NCBI RefSeq assembly: GCF_021026295.1
Contig: NZ_JAJNDA010000005.1
Span: 1 to 64,000, forward strand
Reading direction: 5' to 3'
Source of the DNA: Actinomycetospora soli
Lineage (GTDB): Bacteria; Actinomycetota; Actinomycetes; Mycobacteriales; Pseudonocardiaceae
DNA: 64,000 nt
Shown: piece by piece, positions 8,509 through 18,687 of the stretch
How the letters are laid out: every line of letters begins with the position of its first letter
Numbering within the stretch: the first letter of the stretch is position 1
Translations under genes and position numbers: made by a program
The notes under the pieces: generated by a model
Database searches by the model: none
What the model saw: the letters and a program-made list of their open reading frames with translations, nothing else
What the model was told of the DNA's origin: nothing

Positions 8509-9422
8509 TCTCGTTCCGCTATCACATCGTGTCGCTGTGCGCGGTGGTCCTCGCGCTCGCGCTCGGCGTCGTCCTCGGGGCCTCCTCGCTGTCCCAGACG
8601 ATGCTCGGGGCGCTCTCCTCCGACCGCGCCGACCTCTCCGGGCAGGTGGGCACGCTGACCGCCGAGCGGGACACCGCCCGCGCGCAGCAGTCGGCGGCCG
8701 ACCGGGTCCTCGCCGGGACCGCGCCCGCGCTCGTGGGCGGCGCGCTGCGCGACCGCACCGTCGTCCTGCTCGCAGCACCGGACGCCGACCCCGCCGACCT
8801 CGACGCGCTCACCGGGCTCGTCGGGCAGGCCGGGGGACGGGTGACCGGCACGCTGTCGCTGACCGACGCGATGCTCGCGCCCGACCGGGCCGACGCGCTG
8901 CGCACCCTCGTCACCCGCGTGCTCCCGGCCGGCGTGCAGCTGCCGTCGACCACCGACGTCGGCACGTTGACCGGCTCGCTGCTCGGCTCCCTGGTCACGA
9001 CCGGACGCGGCCCGTCGAGCTCGCCCGCCGAGGTGGGCACGGCGTTCACCGCCCTGGCCGACGGCGGGTTCCTCGCGCCCGGTGCCGCCCCGGCGCCGGC
9101 GCAGCTCGCGCTCGTGGTCGGCGGGACCGCGGCGCCCGCACCCGACGCGGCGGGCCGGTCCGCGACCCTCGCCCGCCTGGCCGCGGGCGTGCACGCCGGC
9201 GGCGCCGGGACGGTGCTGGCCACCCGGTCCGCCGACGGCGCGGTCGCGGTCGTGCGCGGCGACCAGGCGCTGCGCGGGGTCTCCACCGTCGACGGCGTGG
9301 GGGCGACGGCGGGCCGGCTCGCCGCCGTGCTCGCCGCGGCCGAGCAGGCGGCCGGGCGCTCGGGCGCGTACGGCGCGGCCCCGGGGGTCGCACCGTTGCC
9401 ACCGCGGTCGCCCGCGGCCTGA
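8505..9422 (+). CDS. steB: SteB/MctB family protein (copper transporter-like, DUF3186)
   Basis: The 305-residue protein begins with MISFRYHIVSLCAVVLALAL, the conserved start of the Rv1698 family. One N-terminal membrane helix (about 8-28) is followed by a coiled-coil segment (about 35-60) and an extracytoplasmic Ala/Gly-rich domain. Rv1698 (MctB) was described as an outer-membrane copper export protein. The corynebacterial homolog SteB works with SteA at the septum, and that second role fits the steA neighbour better. The ATG overlaps the steA stop (ATGA). No metal-binding motif is evident in the sequence. Confidence 0.85.
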   Translation: MISFRYHIVSLCAVVLALALGVVLGASSLSQTMLGALSSDRADLSGQVGTLTAERDTARAQQSAADRVLAGTAPALVGGALRDRTVVLLAAPDADPADLDALTGLVGQAGGRVTGTLSLTDAMLAPDRADALRTLVTRVLPAGVQLPSTTDVGTLTGSLLGSLVTTGRGPSSSPAEVGTAFTALADGGFLAPGAAPAPAQLALVVGGTAAPAPDAAGRSATLARLAAGVHAGGAGTVLATRSADGAVAVVRGDQALRGVSTVDGVGATAGRLAAVLAAAEQAAGRSGAYGAAPGVAPLPPRSPAA

Positions 9423-12067
<2,645 letters not shown>

Positions 12068-12078
12068 GCCGCCGCGAC

Positions 12079-12131
12079 GTCAGCGGTGGCCCACGGCTGA
12101 CGTCCGGCGTCCGCCGTGTGCCACCGCTGAC
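12079..12131. terminator. Strong hairpin between convergent genes; copy 1 of a dispersed repeat
   Basis: GTCAGCGGTGGC (12079-12090) and GCCACCGCTGAC (12120-12131) are perfect inverted repeats. An inner CACGGC/GCCGTG pairing extends the stem to 18 pairs with one bulged position. It lies between the stops of the NUDIX gene and the AraC gene on the opposite strand, so it can end transcription from both sides. Part of it (12079-12102) recurs with one mismatch near the tRNA-Pro gene at 35716-35739. Confidence 0.65.
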
Positions 12132-12145
12132 ACCCCCACCCGCCG

Positions 12146-12910
12146 TCAGGACGCCCGGACCTCGCTGGGCGCCACCCCGCGGTGGCGTCGGAACGCCGTG
12201 GAGAAGCTGAACGGGTTCGCGTAGCCGACCCGGCGGGCGACCGCGGCCACCGTGACGTCGGGTTCGGTGAGCAGGGCGTGCTCGGCGACGGCGAGGCGGT
12301 GCTCGCGGACGTAGGCCGAGGGCGACGTGCCGACCGCGTCGTGGAAGCGGCGGGCGAACGCCGCGCGGCTCACGCCGGCGCGGTCGGCGAGGGCGGCGAC
12401 GCTCCAGGGCGCGGCCGGGTCGGCGTGCAGGGCGGCCAGCGCCGCGGCCACGGCCGCGTCGGCGACCTCGCCCTGCGAACCGCGGGCGAGGAGGACGTCG
12501 CGGACGGTCTCGACGACGAGCCAGTCGAGCAGCCGGGCGGACACGACGTCCCCCGCGGCGGCACCGGTCCCCGCCTGGTCGGCGACCCGCTCGATGAGCA
12601 GGCGGCAGAACTCCGAGTCCGCCGGGGCGAGCACCTCGTCGGGCAGCGCGAGCAGGCGCGCCGGTCCCTGCAGGGCGAAGCGGGCGACGACGACGGTGGT
12701 CGGGTCGACCGCGACGACCGGCACCGACCCGGCGTCGTGCAGGAGGAGGGCGTCCCCGGGGCCGAGGTCGGTGCCGAGCGCCCGGACCCGGCCCCGCGCC
12801 ACGGCGACGAGGCTGCGCCGGTGGCCGGTCGCGAGCGTCGCCCGGCCGGACGGCTCCGCCACCACGAGCTCCGGCTCCACCACACGGACCGCGCCGAGCA
12901 GGGCCTCCAC
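12146..12910 (-). CDS. AraC family transcriptional regulator with cupin sensor domain
   Basis: The 254-residue regulator has an N-terminal cupin-like sensor (about 1-120, beta-rich with GDALLLHDAG). Its C-terminal double helix-turn-helix runs from about 155 to 254, with VSRAAFARRFHDAVGTSPSA and VAAVARRVGYANPFSFSTAF. GTG 12910 is preferred because TATCCT lies eight bases upstream on the minus strand (12924-12919), a leaderless arrangement. An ATG at 12958 would add 16 residues upstream of that -10. It is divergent from the flavin-oxidoreductase gene, its most likely target. The ligand is unknown. Confidence 0.85.
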   Translation of the reverse strand: MEALLGAVRVVEPELVVAEPSGRATLATGHRRSLVAVARGRVRALGTDLGPGDALLLHDAGSVPVVAVDPTTVVVARFALQGPARLLALPDEVLAPADSEFCRLLIERVADQAGTGAAAGDVVSARLLDWLVVETVRDVLLARGSQGEVADAAVAAALAALHADPAAPWSVAALADRAGVSRAAFARRFHDAVGTSPSAYVREHRLAVAEHALLTEPDVTVAAVARRVGYANPFSFSTAFRRHRGVAPSEVRAS

Positions 12911-12993
12911 GCCGCCCGAGGATAGACGCGCGCGAAGGTGCCGGAGCGCCACGGACATGGGCGGACCGGTCGCCGACGGCCAGGCTGGACGCC

Positions 12994-13419
12994 ATGACGA
13001 TCACCGCCGCCGACCGCGAGCTGCTCGACCGCCCCCTGTTCGGCCTGCTCACCATCCCGCCCGGCCCGCAGCGGCTCCCGGCTCCGCGCCCGGTGTGGTT
13101 CGAGACGACCGCCGACGGCGGGCTCCAGCTGTTCTCGATGGCCGACGCGCTCAAGGTCCGGCGGCTGAGCGCGGACCCGCGCGCGAGCTTCGTCGTCGTC
13201 GCCCCCGCCGACGAGCCGGAGCGGTGGGTCTCGGTCGAGGCCGACGTCACCGTGCACGACGACGGGGCGAGCGAGCTCGCGCACCGCCTCGCCGACCGCT
13301 ACTGGGCCGACCCGGACACCGACGAGCACCGGGAGCTGCTCGCGTCGTTCGCGGACCCGGCGAAGGTCCGCCGGATCGTCCTGCACCCGCGGCGCGTCAC
13401 CCGGGGCCCGGCGGTGTGA
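12994..13419 (+). CDS. Pyridoxamine 5'-phosphate oxidase-like flavin/F420 protein
   Basis: The 141-residue protein has the split-barrel pattern of the pyridoxamine-phosphate-oxidase-like superfamily. Strands around FGLLTI, PVWFETTADGG, and KVRRLSADPRASFVVVAP are visible, followed by the WVSVEADV strand and a C-terminal RIVLHPRRV strand. Actinobacterial members of this size (TIGR-type F420 families) bind F420, FMN or biliverdin. The exact cofactor cannot be read from the sequence. The ATG at 12994 has CAGGCT seven bases upstream, a weak leaderless -10. It is divergent from the AraC gene. Confidence 0.75.
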   Translation: MTITAADRELLDRPLFGLLTIPPGPQRLPAPRPVWFETTADGGLQLFSMADALKVRRLSADPRASFVVVAPADEPERWVSVEADVTVHDDGASELAHRLADRYWADPDTDEHRELLASFADPAKVRRIVLHPRRVTRGPAV

Positions 13420-13437
13420 GGCGGTAGAACCGAGCCC

Positions 13438-14361
13438 GTGGCACACCCAGCGGACGTCGTGGCCACCTACCTCGACCACCTCGACGTCGAGCGCGGCATG
13501 TCGGTGCACACCCTCTCCAACTACCGCCGCGACCTGGACCGCTACCTGGGGCACCTGGAGCGGGTCGGCCGCACCGACCTCGCCGAGGTGACCGCACCCG
13601 ACGTCGGGACCTTCCTGGTGGCGCTGCGCACGGGGGAGGACGGGCACCGGCCCCTGGCGACCTCGAGCGCCTCACGGGCCGTCGTCGCCGTGCGCGGGCT
13701 GCACCGGTTCGCCCTGGCCGAGGGGGTCGTCGCGCAGGACGTCGCTGCCGAGGTGCACCCGCCCGCGCCGCCCCGCACGCTGCCCGAGGCGCTCGACGTC
13801 GACACCGTGACCCGGCTGCTCGAGGCGCCGTCCGCGGACGACCCCCGCGGCGTGCGGGACCGGGCGCTGCTGGAGCTGCTCTACTCGACGGGGGCCCGGA
13901 TCAGCGAGGTGGTGGGCCTCGACGTCGACGACGTGGACGTCGAGCAGCGCACCGTGCTGCTGAGCGGCAAGGGCGGCAAGCAGCGGCTGGTGCCGGTCGG
14001 GCGGCCCGCGCTCTCCGCCCTGGAGGCCTACCGGGTGCGCTCGCGGCCGGGGTTCGCGGTGCGCGGCCGGGGCACGCCGGCGCTGTTCCTCAACGCGCGG
14101 GGGGCGCGGCTGTCCCGGCAGAGCGCCTGGAACGTGCTGCGCGAGACCGCCGAGTTCGCGGGCGTCACCGCCGACATCTCGCCGCACACGCTGCGGCACT
14201 CGTTCGCGACGCACCTGCTCGACGGCGGCGCCGACCTGCGCGTGGTGCAGGAGCTGCTCGGTCACGCCTCGGTGACCACGACGCAGATCTACACGATGGT
14301 CACGGTCGACCGGCTGCGCGAGGTGTACGCGACCTCGCACCCCCGCGCCCGGGCGGGCTAG
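13438..14361 (+). CDS. xerD: Tyrosine recombinase XerD
   Basis: The 307-residue recombinase resolves chromosome dimers at dif with XerC, under FtsK control. The N-terminal SAM-like core-binding domain covers about 1-100. The catalytic set is Arg in [10 protein letters not shown] (near 153), Lys in GKGGKQRL (near 180), His-x-x-Arg in HTLRHSF (near 252), His in LLGHAS (near 275) and the nucleophile Tyr in TTQIYTMV (near 284). The GTG at 13438 has TAGAAC seven bases upstream. The gene follows the pyrG-NUDIX pair as in M. tuberculosis (Rv1701). The stop codon TAG is part of the next gene's -10 hexamer. Confidence 0.95.
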   Translation: MAHPADVVATYLDHLDVERGMSVHTLSNYRRDLDRYLGHLERVGRTDLAEVTAPDVGTFLVALRTGEDGHRPLATSSASRAVVAVRGLHRFALAEGVVAQDVAAEVHPPAPPRTLPEALDVDTVTRLLEAPSADDPRGVRDRALLELLYSTGARISEVVGLDVDDVDVEQRTVLLSGKGGKQRLVPVGRPALSALEAYRVRSRPGFAVRGRGTPALFLNARGARLSRQSAWNVLRETAEFAGVTADISPHTLRHSFATHLLDGGADLRVVQELLGHASVTTTQIYTMVTVDRLREVYATSHPRARAG

Positions 14362-14371
14362 CGTCCGAGGA

Positions 14372-15538
14372 GTGGACTTCACCGAGGCCGAGGACCACCG
14401 GCTGATCCGGGAGGCGGTGCGCGAGCTCTGCGCCCGGTTCGACGACGACTACTGGGCGGCCTGCGACCGCGACCACGCCTTCCCGTGGGCCTTCTACGAG
14501 GCGATGGCCGCCGGCGGCTGGGTCGGCATCGCGATCCCCGAGCAGTACGGCGGCGGCGGGCAGGGCATCGAGGCCGCGTCGATCGTGCTGGAGGAGGTCG
14601 CGGCCTCCGGGGCGTGCATGAACGGCGCCAGCGCGATCCACATGTCGATCTTCGGGATGCACCCCGTGGTGCTGCACGGCAGCGAGGCGATGAAGGCGCG
14701 CTACCTCCCGCGGATCGCGACCGGTGACCTCCACGTGGCCTTCGGCGTCACCGAGCCCGACGCCGGGCTGGACACGTCCGCCATCACGACCCGCGCGGAG
14801 CGCACGCCGGGCGGCTACCGGGTGCACGGCCGGAAGGTGTGGACGTCGAAGGCCCTGGAGTCGGAGAAGGTCCTCCTGCTCGTGCGCACCACGCCGACCG
14901 CCGAGTGCGCGCGGCGCACCGACGGGCTGTCGCTGCTGCTCGCGGACCTGCGCGACCCCGCCGTCACGATCACCCCGATCGCCAAGCTCGGCCGCAACGC
15001 GGTCGCCTCGTGCGAGGTCGCCTACGACGGGCTCGAGGTGTCCGCCGACGACCTCGTCGGCGAGGAGGGGCAGGGCTTCCGCCAGATCCTCGGCGGGCTG
15101 AACGCCGAGCGGGTCCTCATCGCGGCCGAGGCCCTCGGGACCGGCCGGGCGGCGCTGCGGCGGGCCGTGGCCTACGCGAAGCAACGGCGGGTGTTCGGCC
15201 GGTCGATCGGCGCGAACCAGGCGGTCTCCCACCCGTTGGCCGAGGCCCACGCGCGCCTGCACGCGGCCGCGCTGGTGGTCCGGGAGGCGGCGTGGAAGGT
15301 CGACCGGGGCGAGCCCGCGGGCGAGGCGGCGAACACCGCGAAGTTCGTGGCGGCGGAGGCGGGCTTCTTCGCCGCCGACGCCGCCGTGCAGACCCACGGC
15401 GGGTTCGGCTACGCCGAGGAGTACCACGTGGAGCGCTACTTCCGGGAGGCCCGGCTGCAGCGGCTCGCCCCGCTCCCGCAGGCCATGGCGCTGAACTACC
15501 TCGCGCAGACCGTGCTGGGACTCGAGCGGTCGTACTAG
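14372..15538 (+). CDS. Acyl-CoA dehydrogenase
   Basis: The 388-residue flavoenzyme is a full-length acyl-CoA dehydrogenase. The N-terminal helical domain begins MDFTEAEDHRLIREAVRELC. The FAD-binding middle domain has FGVTEPDAGLDTSAI near 123, and the C-terminal domain includes QTHGGFGYAEEYHVERYFRE near 340-360. It removes two hydrogens from an acyl-CoA with FAD as acceptor; the chain type is not evident. TAGCGT at 14359-14364 ends seven bases before the GTG, a leaderless promoter that reuses the xerD stop codon. The gene is convergent with a CoA-transferase and shares a CTAG stop overlap with it. Confidence 0.9.
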   Translation: MDFTEAEDHRLIREAVRELCARFDDDYWAACDRDHAFPWAFYEAMAAGGWVGIAIPEQYGGGGQGIEAASIVLEEVAASGACMNGASAIHMSIFGMHPVVLHGSEAMKARYLPRIATGDLHVAFGVTEPDAGLDTSAITTRAERTPGGYRVHGRKVWTSKALESEKVLLLVRTTPTAECARRTDGLSLLLADLRDPAVTITPIAKLGRNAVASCEVAYDGLEVSADDLVGEEGQGFRQILGGLNAERVLIAAEALGTGRAALRRAVAYAKQRRVFGRSIGANQAVSHPLAEAHARLHAAALVVREAAWKVDRGEPAGEAANTAKFVAAEAGFFAADAAVQTHGGFGYAEEYHVERYFREARLQRLAPLPQAMALNYLAQTVLGLERSY

Positions 15539-16734
15539 ACGATCCCGCGCGCCGCGAGGTCGTCCAGCTCGGCGGGCGTGAGCCCGAGCTCGCCGAGGAC
15601 CTCGCGGGTGTGGGCGCCGAGCTCGGGGCCGAGGTGGTCGACGCGGGCCTCGACGCCGGACAGCCGCGGGACCGGGCCCTGCACGAGCAGGCTCCCGAGC
15701 TGGTCGTCGGGGATCCGCCGGAAGACCTCGCGGGCGAGCATCTGGTCGTCGGCGACGAGGTCGGTGACGTCGTAGACCGGGGCGGCGGCGATCTCGGCGG
15801 CCTCGAACACCGCCATGGCCTGCTCGAGGGTCTGCCGGGAGACCCAGTCGGCGACGATCGCGTCGACCTCGCCGGCGCGGGCGAGGCGGCGCTGCGGGTC
15901 GGCGAACTCGGGGTCCTCGGCCAGCTCGGGGCGGCCGATCGCGCGGAACACCCGCAGGGCGACGGTGGGCGCGCTGCCGGACATGGCGATCCAGCGGTCG
16001 TCGGCGGTGCGGTAGGTGTTGCGCGGCGCGGAGATGTCCCACCGGTTGCCCGCCCGGTGGGGCACGACCCCGGTCTGGTCCCACGTGAGCAGGGACTGTT
16101 CGAGGATCCGGGCGAGCGGGTCGAGCAGGTTGACGTCGATGAGCCGGCCGCCCGCGCCGCGCAGGTCGCGGTCGTAGAGCGCGGTCATCACCGCGAACGC
16201 CGCGTGCAGGGAGGCGACGCTGTCGGCGAGCATGAACGCGGGCAGGGTCGGCGGCCCGTCGGCCTCGCCGGTCATGTGCGCGAAGCCGCTCATGGCCTCG
16301 CCGAGGGTGCCGAACCCGGGGCGCTCGCTCTTCGGGCCGGACAGGCCGAAGCCGGTCACGTGCAGCATCACGACCTGCGGGTTCACCGCGTGCAGGCGCT
16401 CGTGGTCGAGGCCCCAGCGGCGCAGCGTCTGCGGCCGGGTGTTCGCGACGACGACGTCGCAGCGCTCGACCAGGCGGCGGACCAGGTCCTGCCCGTCCGG
16501 GGTCCGCAGGTCGACGGTGACCGAGCGCTTGTTGCGGCCGATGCTCTTCCACATCAGGCCCACGCCGTCGCGCTGCGCGCCCCAGCCGCGGATGGCGTCG
16601 CCGACGCCCGGTGGCTCGATCTTGACGACGTCGGCGCCGAACTCGCCGAGGTAGGTGGCCGCGAGCGGTGCCGCGGCGAGCGAGGCCATGTCGAGCACGC
16701 GGAGCCCCGCGAGCGGGAGGCGGTCGACGCTCAG
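15535..16734 (-). CDS. CaiB/BaiF family CoA-transferase (class III)
   Basis: The 399-residue protein begins the classic family fold with LPLAGLRVLDMASLAAAPLA, and has KIEPPGVGDAIRGWG near 45 and NKRSVTVDLRTPDGQDL near 70. A catalytic Asp is expected in the LADSVASLHAAF segment near 176. Such enzymes move CoA between acyl groups. No ATG, GTG or TTG exists before this conserved start; the only fitting codon is CTG at 16734, which overlaps the upstream TGA as CTGA. That suggests a CTG start with translational coupling to the ANTAR gene. The enzyme probably activates a substrate for the facing acyl-CoA dehydrogenase. Confidence 0.88.
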   Translation of the reverse strand: MSVDRLPLAGLRVLDMASLAAAPLAATYLGEFGADVVKIEPPGVGDAIRGWGAQRDGVGLMWKSIGRNKRSVTVDLRTPDGQDLVRRLVERCDVVVANTRPQTLRRWGLDHERLHAVNPQVVMLHVTGFGLSGPKSERPGFGTLGEAMSGFAHMTGEADGPPTLPAFMLADSVASLHAAFAVMTALYDRDLRGAGGRLIDVNLLDPLARILEQSLLTWDQTGVVPHRAGNRWDISAPRNTYRTADDRWIAMSGSAPTVALRVFRAIGRPELAEDPEFADPQRRLARAGEVDAIVADWVSRQTLEQAMAVFEAAEIAAAPVYDVTDLVADDQMLAREVFRRIPDDQLGSLLVQGPVPRLSGVEARVDHLGPELGAHTREVLGELGLTPAELDDLAARGIV

Positions 16735-17465
16735 CTCCCCGTCCCCTCGTCGGAGCGGCGCCGGTGCTCCTCGAGCAGCCACCCGGCGACGTCGCGCAGC
16801 TTGATGTTCGACTGCTGCGAGGCCTCGACGAGCATCCGGAAGGCCCGCTCGCCGTCGACCCCGTGCCGTTCCATGAGGATGCCCTTGGCCTGCCCGATCT
16901 GGTCGCGGTTGCCGAGGGCGATGTCGAGGCCCTCGGCGCGGCTCGCCCCGTAGAGCGCGATCGCTGCCTGCAGGGCGAACACCTCGAGGGTCACCCGGCC
17001 GGCCTCGGAGAAGGCGCCGGGGGTGAAGGAGTACAGGTTGAGCGAGCCGACGGGCGCGTCGGGCGGCCCCATCGCGTAGGACAGCATCGCCCGGACGCCG
17101 GCCGCTCGGGCGCGCGGCCGCCACCGGGGCCACCGCGTCTCGTCGTCGAGGTCGATCGCCTCGACGTGGGTCGGCTCGTCCCGGTGCCCGGCGTCCACGC
17201 AGGGACCCTCGTCCAGCTCCGCCTGGGCCGCGTCGAGGTCGGCGACCCAGTCGCTCGACGGCGCCCGGCTCGTGACCTTCCCCCGGTCGGTCTGGGTGAT
17301 CCCCGCGCCGTCGGCGCCGGGCACGCGCTGCGCGGCGACCTCGACGATGCGGGTGAGGACCTCCTCCGTCGTCCCGAGCCCCTGGTCGGGGGTCGGGGCG
17401 CGGAGCACGCTGGTGGCGGCGTGGCTCAGGGCCTCGGACAGGGCGTCGACCTCGTGCTGTTCCAT
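16731..17465 (-). CDS. GAF and ANTAR domain protein (RNA-binding antitermination regulator)
   Basis: The 244-residue protein has a GAF sensor domain (about 20-165, with VPGADGAGITQTDRGK and ELDEGPCVDAG). A C-terminal ANTAR domain (about 180-235) contains NRDQIGQAKGILMERHGVDGERAFRML. ANTAR proteins bind paired hairpins in nascent RNA and prevent termination. The ATG at 17465 follows GGGGAG. The mid-GAF DEGPC segment is typical of actinobacterial members. The stop overlaps the start of the CoA-transferase gene, so that gene's expression may depend on this regulator. Signal and RNA target are unknown. Confidence 0.88.
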   Translation of the reverse strand: MEQHEVDALSEALSHAATSVLRAPTPDQGLGTTEEVLTRIVEVAAQRVPGADGAGITQTDRGKVTSRAPSSDWVADLDAAQAELDEGPCVDAGHRDEPTHVEAIDLDDETRWPRWRPRARAAGVRAMLSYAMGPPDAPVGSLNLYSFTPGAFSEAGRVTLEVFALQAAIALYGASRAEGLDIALGNRDQIGQAKGILMERHGVDGERAFRMLVEASQQSNIKLRDVAGWLLEEHRRRSDEGTGS

Positions 17466-17547
17466 TTCTCCCCGGTCTGGTGCGCGTCCGCCCGGCGGCG
17501 TCGAGGCGGGTCCTTCAGAGTAGGAGATCCGGCCCCGACCGGAGGCG

Positions 17548-17961
17548 TCAGGCGGTGCCGTGGCGGGTGCCCCCATCGGAGTCGTGACCGGTGCCGGTGC
17601 CGGTGCCGTTGTCGGGTTCGCGGACGAGCACCGACGCCCGCTGGCGGGTCACGCCGAAGAGCCGGGCGATCTCGTTGATGCTCATGCCCGCGCCGTGCAG
17701 GGCGCTCGCCTCCCGGCGGCGCCAGCGGCCGCCCACGGAGTTGAGCGACTCGAGCGCCCGGGAGATGCGCTCCACGATGAGGGGCGGCTCCTCGGAGCGG
17801 ACCGCGGTGGTCCAGTCCGTGCCGGCGGCCCGCAGGCGCTGGAGCTCCGCCGCCCGGTCCCGGGCGGCGCCGAGGCTCTCGATGCAGGTCCCGAGCTCGA
17901 CCACGAGGTCGGCGAGCGCGCCGTCGACCTCGTCGGGCCGTTCCGGGGTCTCCTCGGCCAC
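17548..17961 (-). CDS. Small helix-turn-helix DNA-binding protein
   Basis: The 137-residue protein has a helical acidic N-terminus (about 1-60) and a C-terminal helix-turn-helix, GMSINEIARLFGVTRQRASVLV (about 95-116), that resembles sigma-70 region 4-like repressors. The tail is low complexity, with GTGTGTGHDSDGG coded by a short GGTGCC-type repeat. GTG 17961 is chosen because GGAGGGAGGG precedes it. It is divergent from an anti-sigma-like ATPase gene and 160 bases from it. The two may form a regulator and partner pair. No close family function is recognised. Confidence 0.7.
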   Translation of the reverse strand: MAEETPERPDEVDGALADLVVELGTCIESLGAARDRAAELQRLRAAGTDWTTAVRSEEPPLIVERISRALESLNSVGGRWRRREASALHGAGMSINEIARLFGVTRQRASVLVREPDNGTGTGTGHDSDGGTRHGTA

Positions 17962-18121
17962 GGGCCCTCCCTCCGTCTGTCCGCAACCTGTGTTGCAGGC
18001 AATGGTTGTTGCGTAATCGGTTGTGTGCGACTCTATGGGGAGCGCCCTCCGTTGCGCATCAGCGGGTGAGTGCGCCGAACGAGTGAAGGGTCGGTAGGGC
18101 CGACCCGGATCGGAACCCCGC

Positions 18122-18679
18122 ATGACCACACTCTCCGCAACCGTCGACCTCCCGGTCACCGAGCACACGGTCCGCGACGCCCGCGTGCTCGTCCTCGACC
18201 TCGTCGACAGCTGGGACAGCACCACCTGCCGCGTCGACCTGGCGCTGCTGATCGACGACCTCAGCTCCGACGTCGTCTCCCACGCCGACGGCGAGCACGA
18301 CCTCCGCCTGGAGCTGACGCTCCACGAGGACCTGCTCCGCGTCTCGCTCGCCGACGGCAGCGCCGTCCGCCCCGCCGTGGTGGACGCGCTCACCGGCCGG
18401 CTGCGGCTGCTCGCGGCCCTCGCCTCGCGTTGGGGTCACGAGCCCTACCGGGGTGGGCACCGGGTGTGGTTCGAACTCGGCGTCGACGCGTCGACGGCGG
18501 CCGCCGAGCCGGGGGAGGAGATGCTCCCGGCGATCGCGGCCCGTCTGCGGTCCCTGCTCGAGGGCACCGACGACGTCGTCCGCGAGGACGTCGGCGGGAC
18601 CCCGCTGCGCCGGGCCCGCGTGGTGCGCTGGCTCGCGGCCCTGCGCGACGGGCGACCGGCCCGCCGCACCCGGAACTGA
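18122..18679 (+). CDS. Anti-sigma factor-like ATP-binding protein (HATPase_c_2)
   Basis: The 185-residue protein resembles RsbW/SpoIIAB-type serine kinases. The N-box region reads LLIDDLSSDVVSHADG near residues 41-56, and the C-terminal strand GGHRVWFELG near 112-121 matches the end of the fold. The usual N-box Asn is replaced by Asp, so kinase activity is doubtful. A C-terminal helical extension of about 60 residues follows. The ATG at 18122 is preceded by GGGTCGG...CCGACCC, a possible operator at about 18089-18107. It may sequester a sigma or anti-sigma partner. The divergent HTH gene is a candidate partner. Confidence 0.65.
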   Translation: MTTLSATVDLPVTEHTVRDARVLVLDLVDSWDSTTCRVDLALLIDDLSSDVVSHADGEHDLRLELTLHEDLLRVSLADGSAVRPAVVDALTGRLRLLAALASRWGHEPYRGGHRVWFELGVDASTAAAEPGEEMLPAIAARLRSLLEGTDDVVREDVGGTPLRRARVVRWLAALRDGRPARRTRN

Positions 18680-18687
18680 CCGGAGGA

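Noticed and set aside
12911-12958. N-terminal extension of the AraC protein up to ATG 12958
   Set aside because: It would place the TATCCT -10 inside the gene; the extra 16 residues are Arg-rich and not part of the domain.
13438-14361. xerD as an integrase of a mobile island
   Set aside because: Its neighbours and sequence match the housekeeping XerD of actinobacteria, and order with pyrG and the NUDIX gene is conserved.
17980-18040. TTGCAGGCAA-type partial palindromes between the HTH and ATPase genes
   Set aside because: Arms are short and unequal (CAACC..GGTTG); not enough to call an operator.
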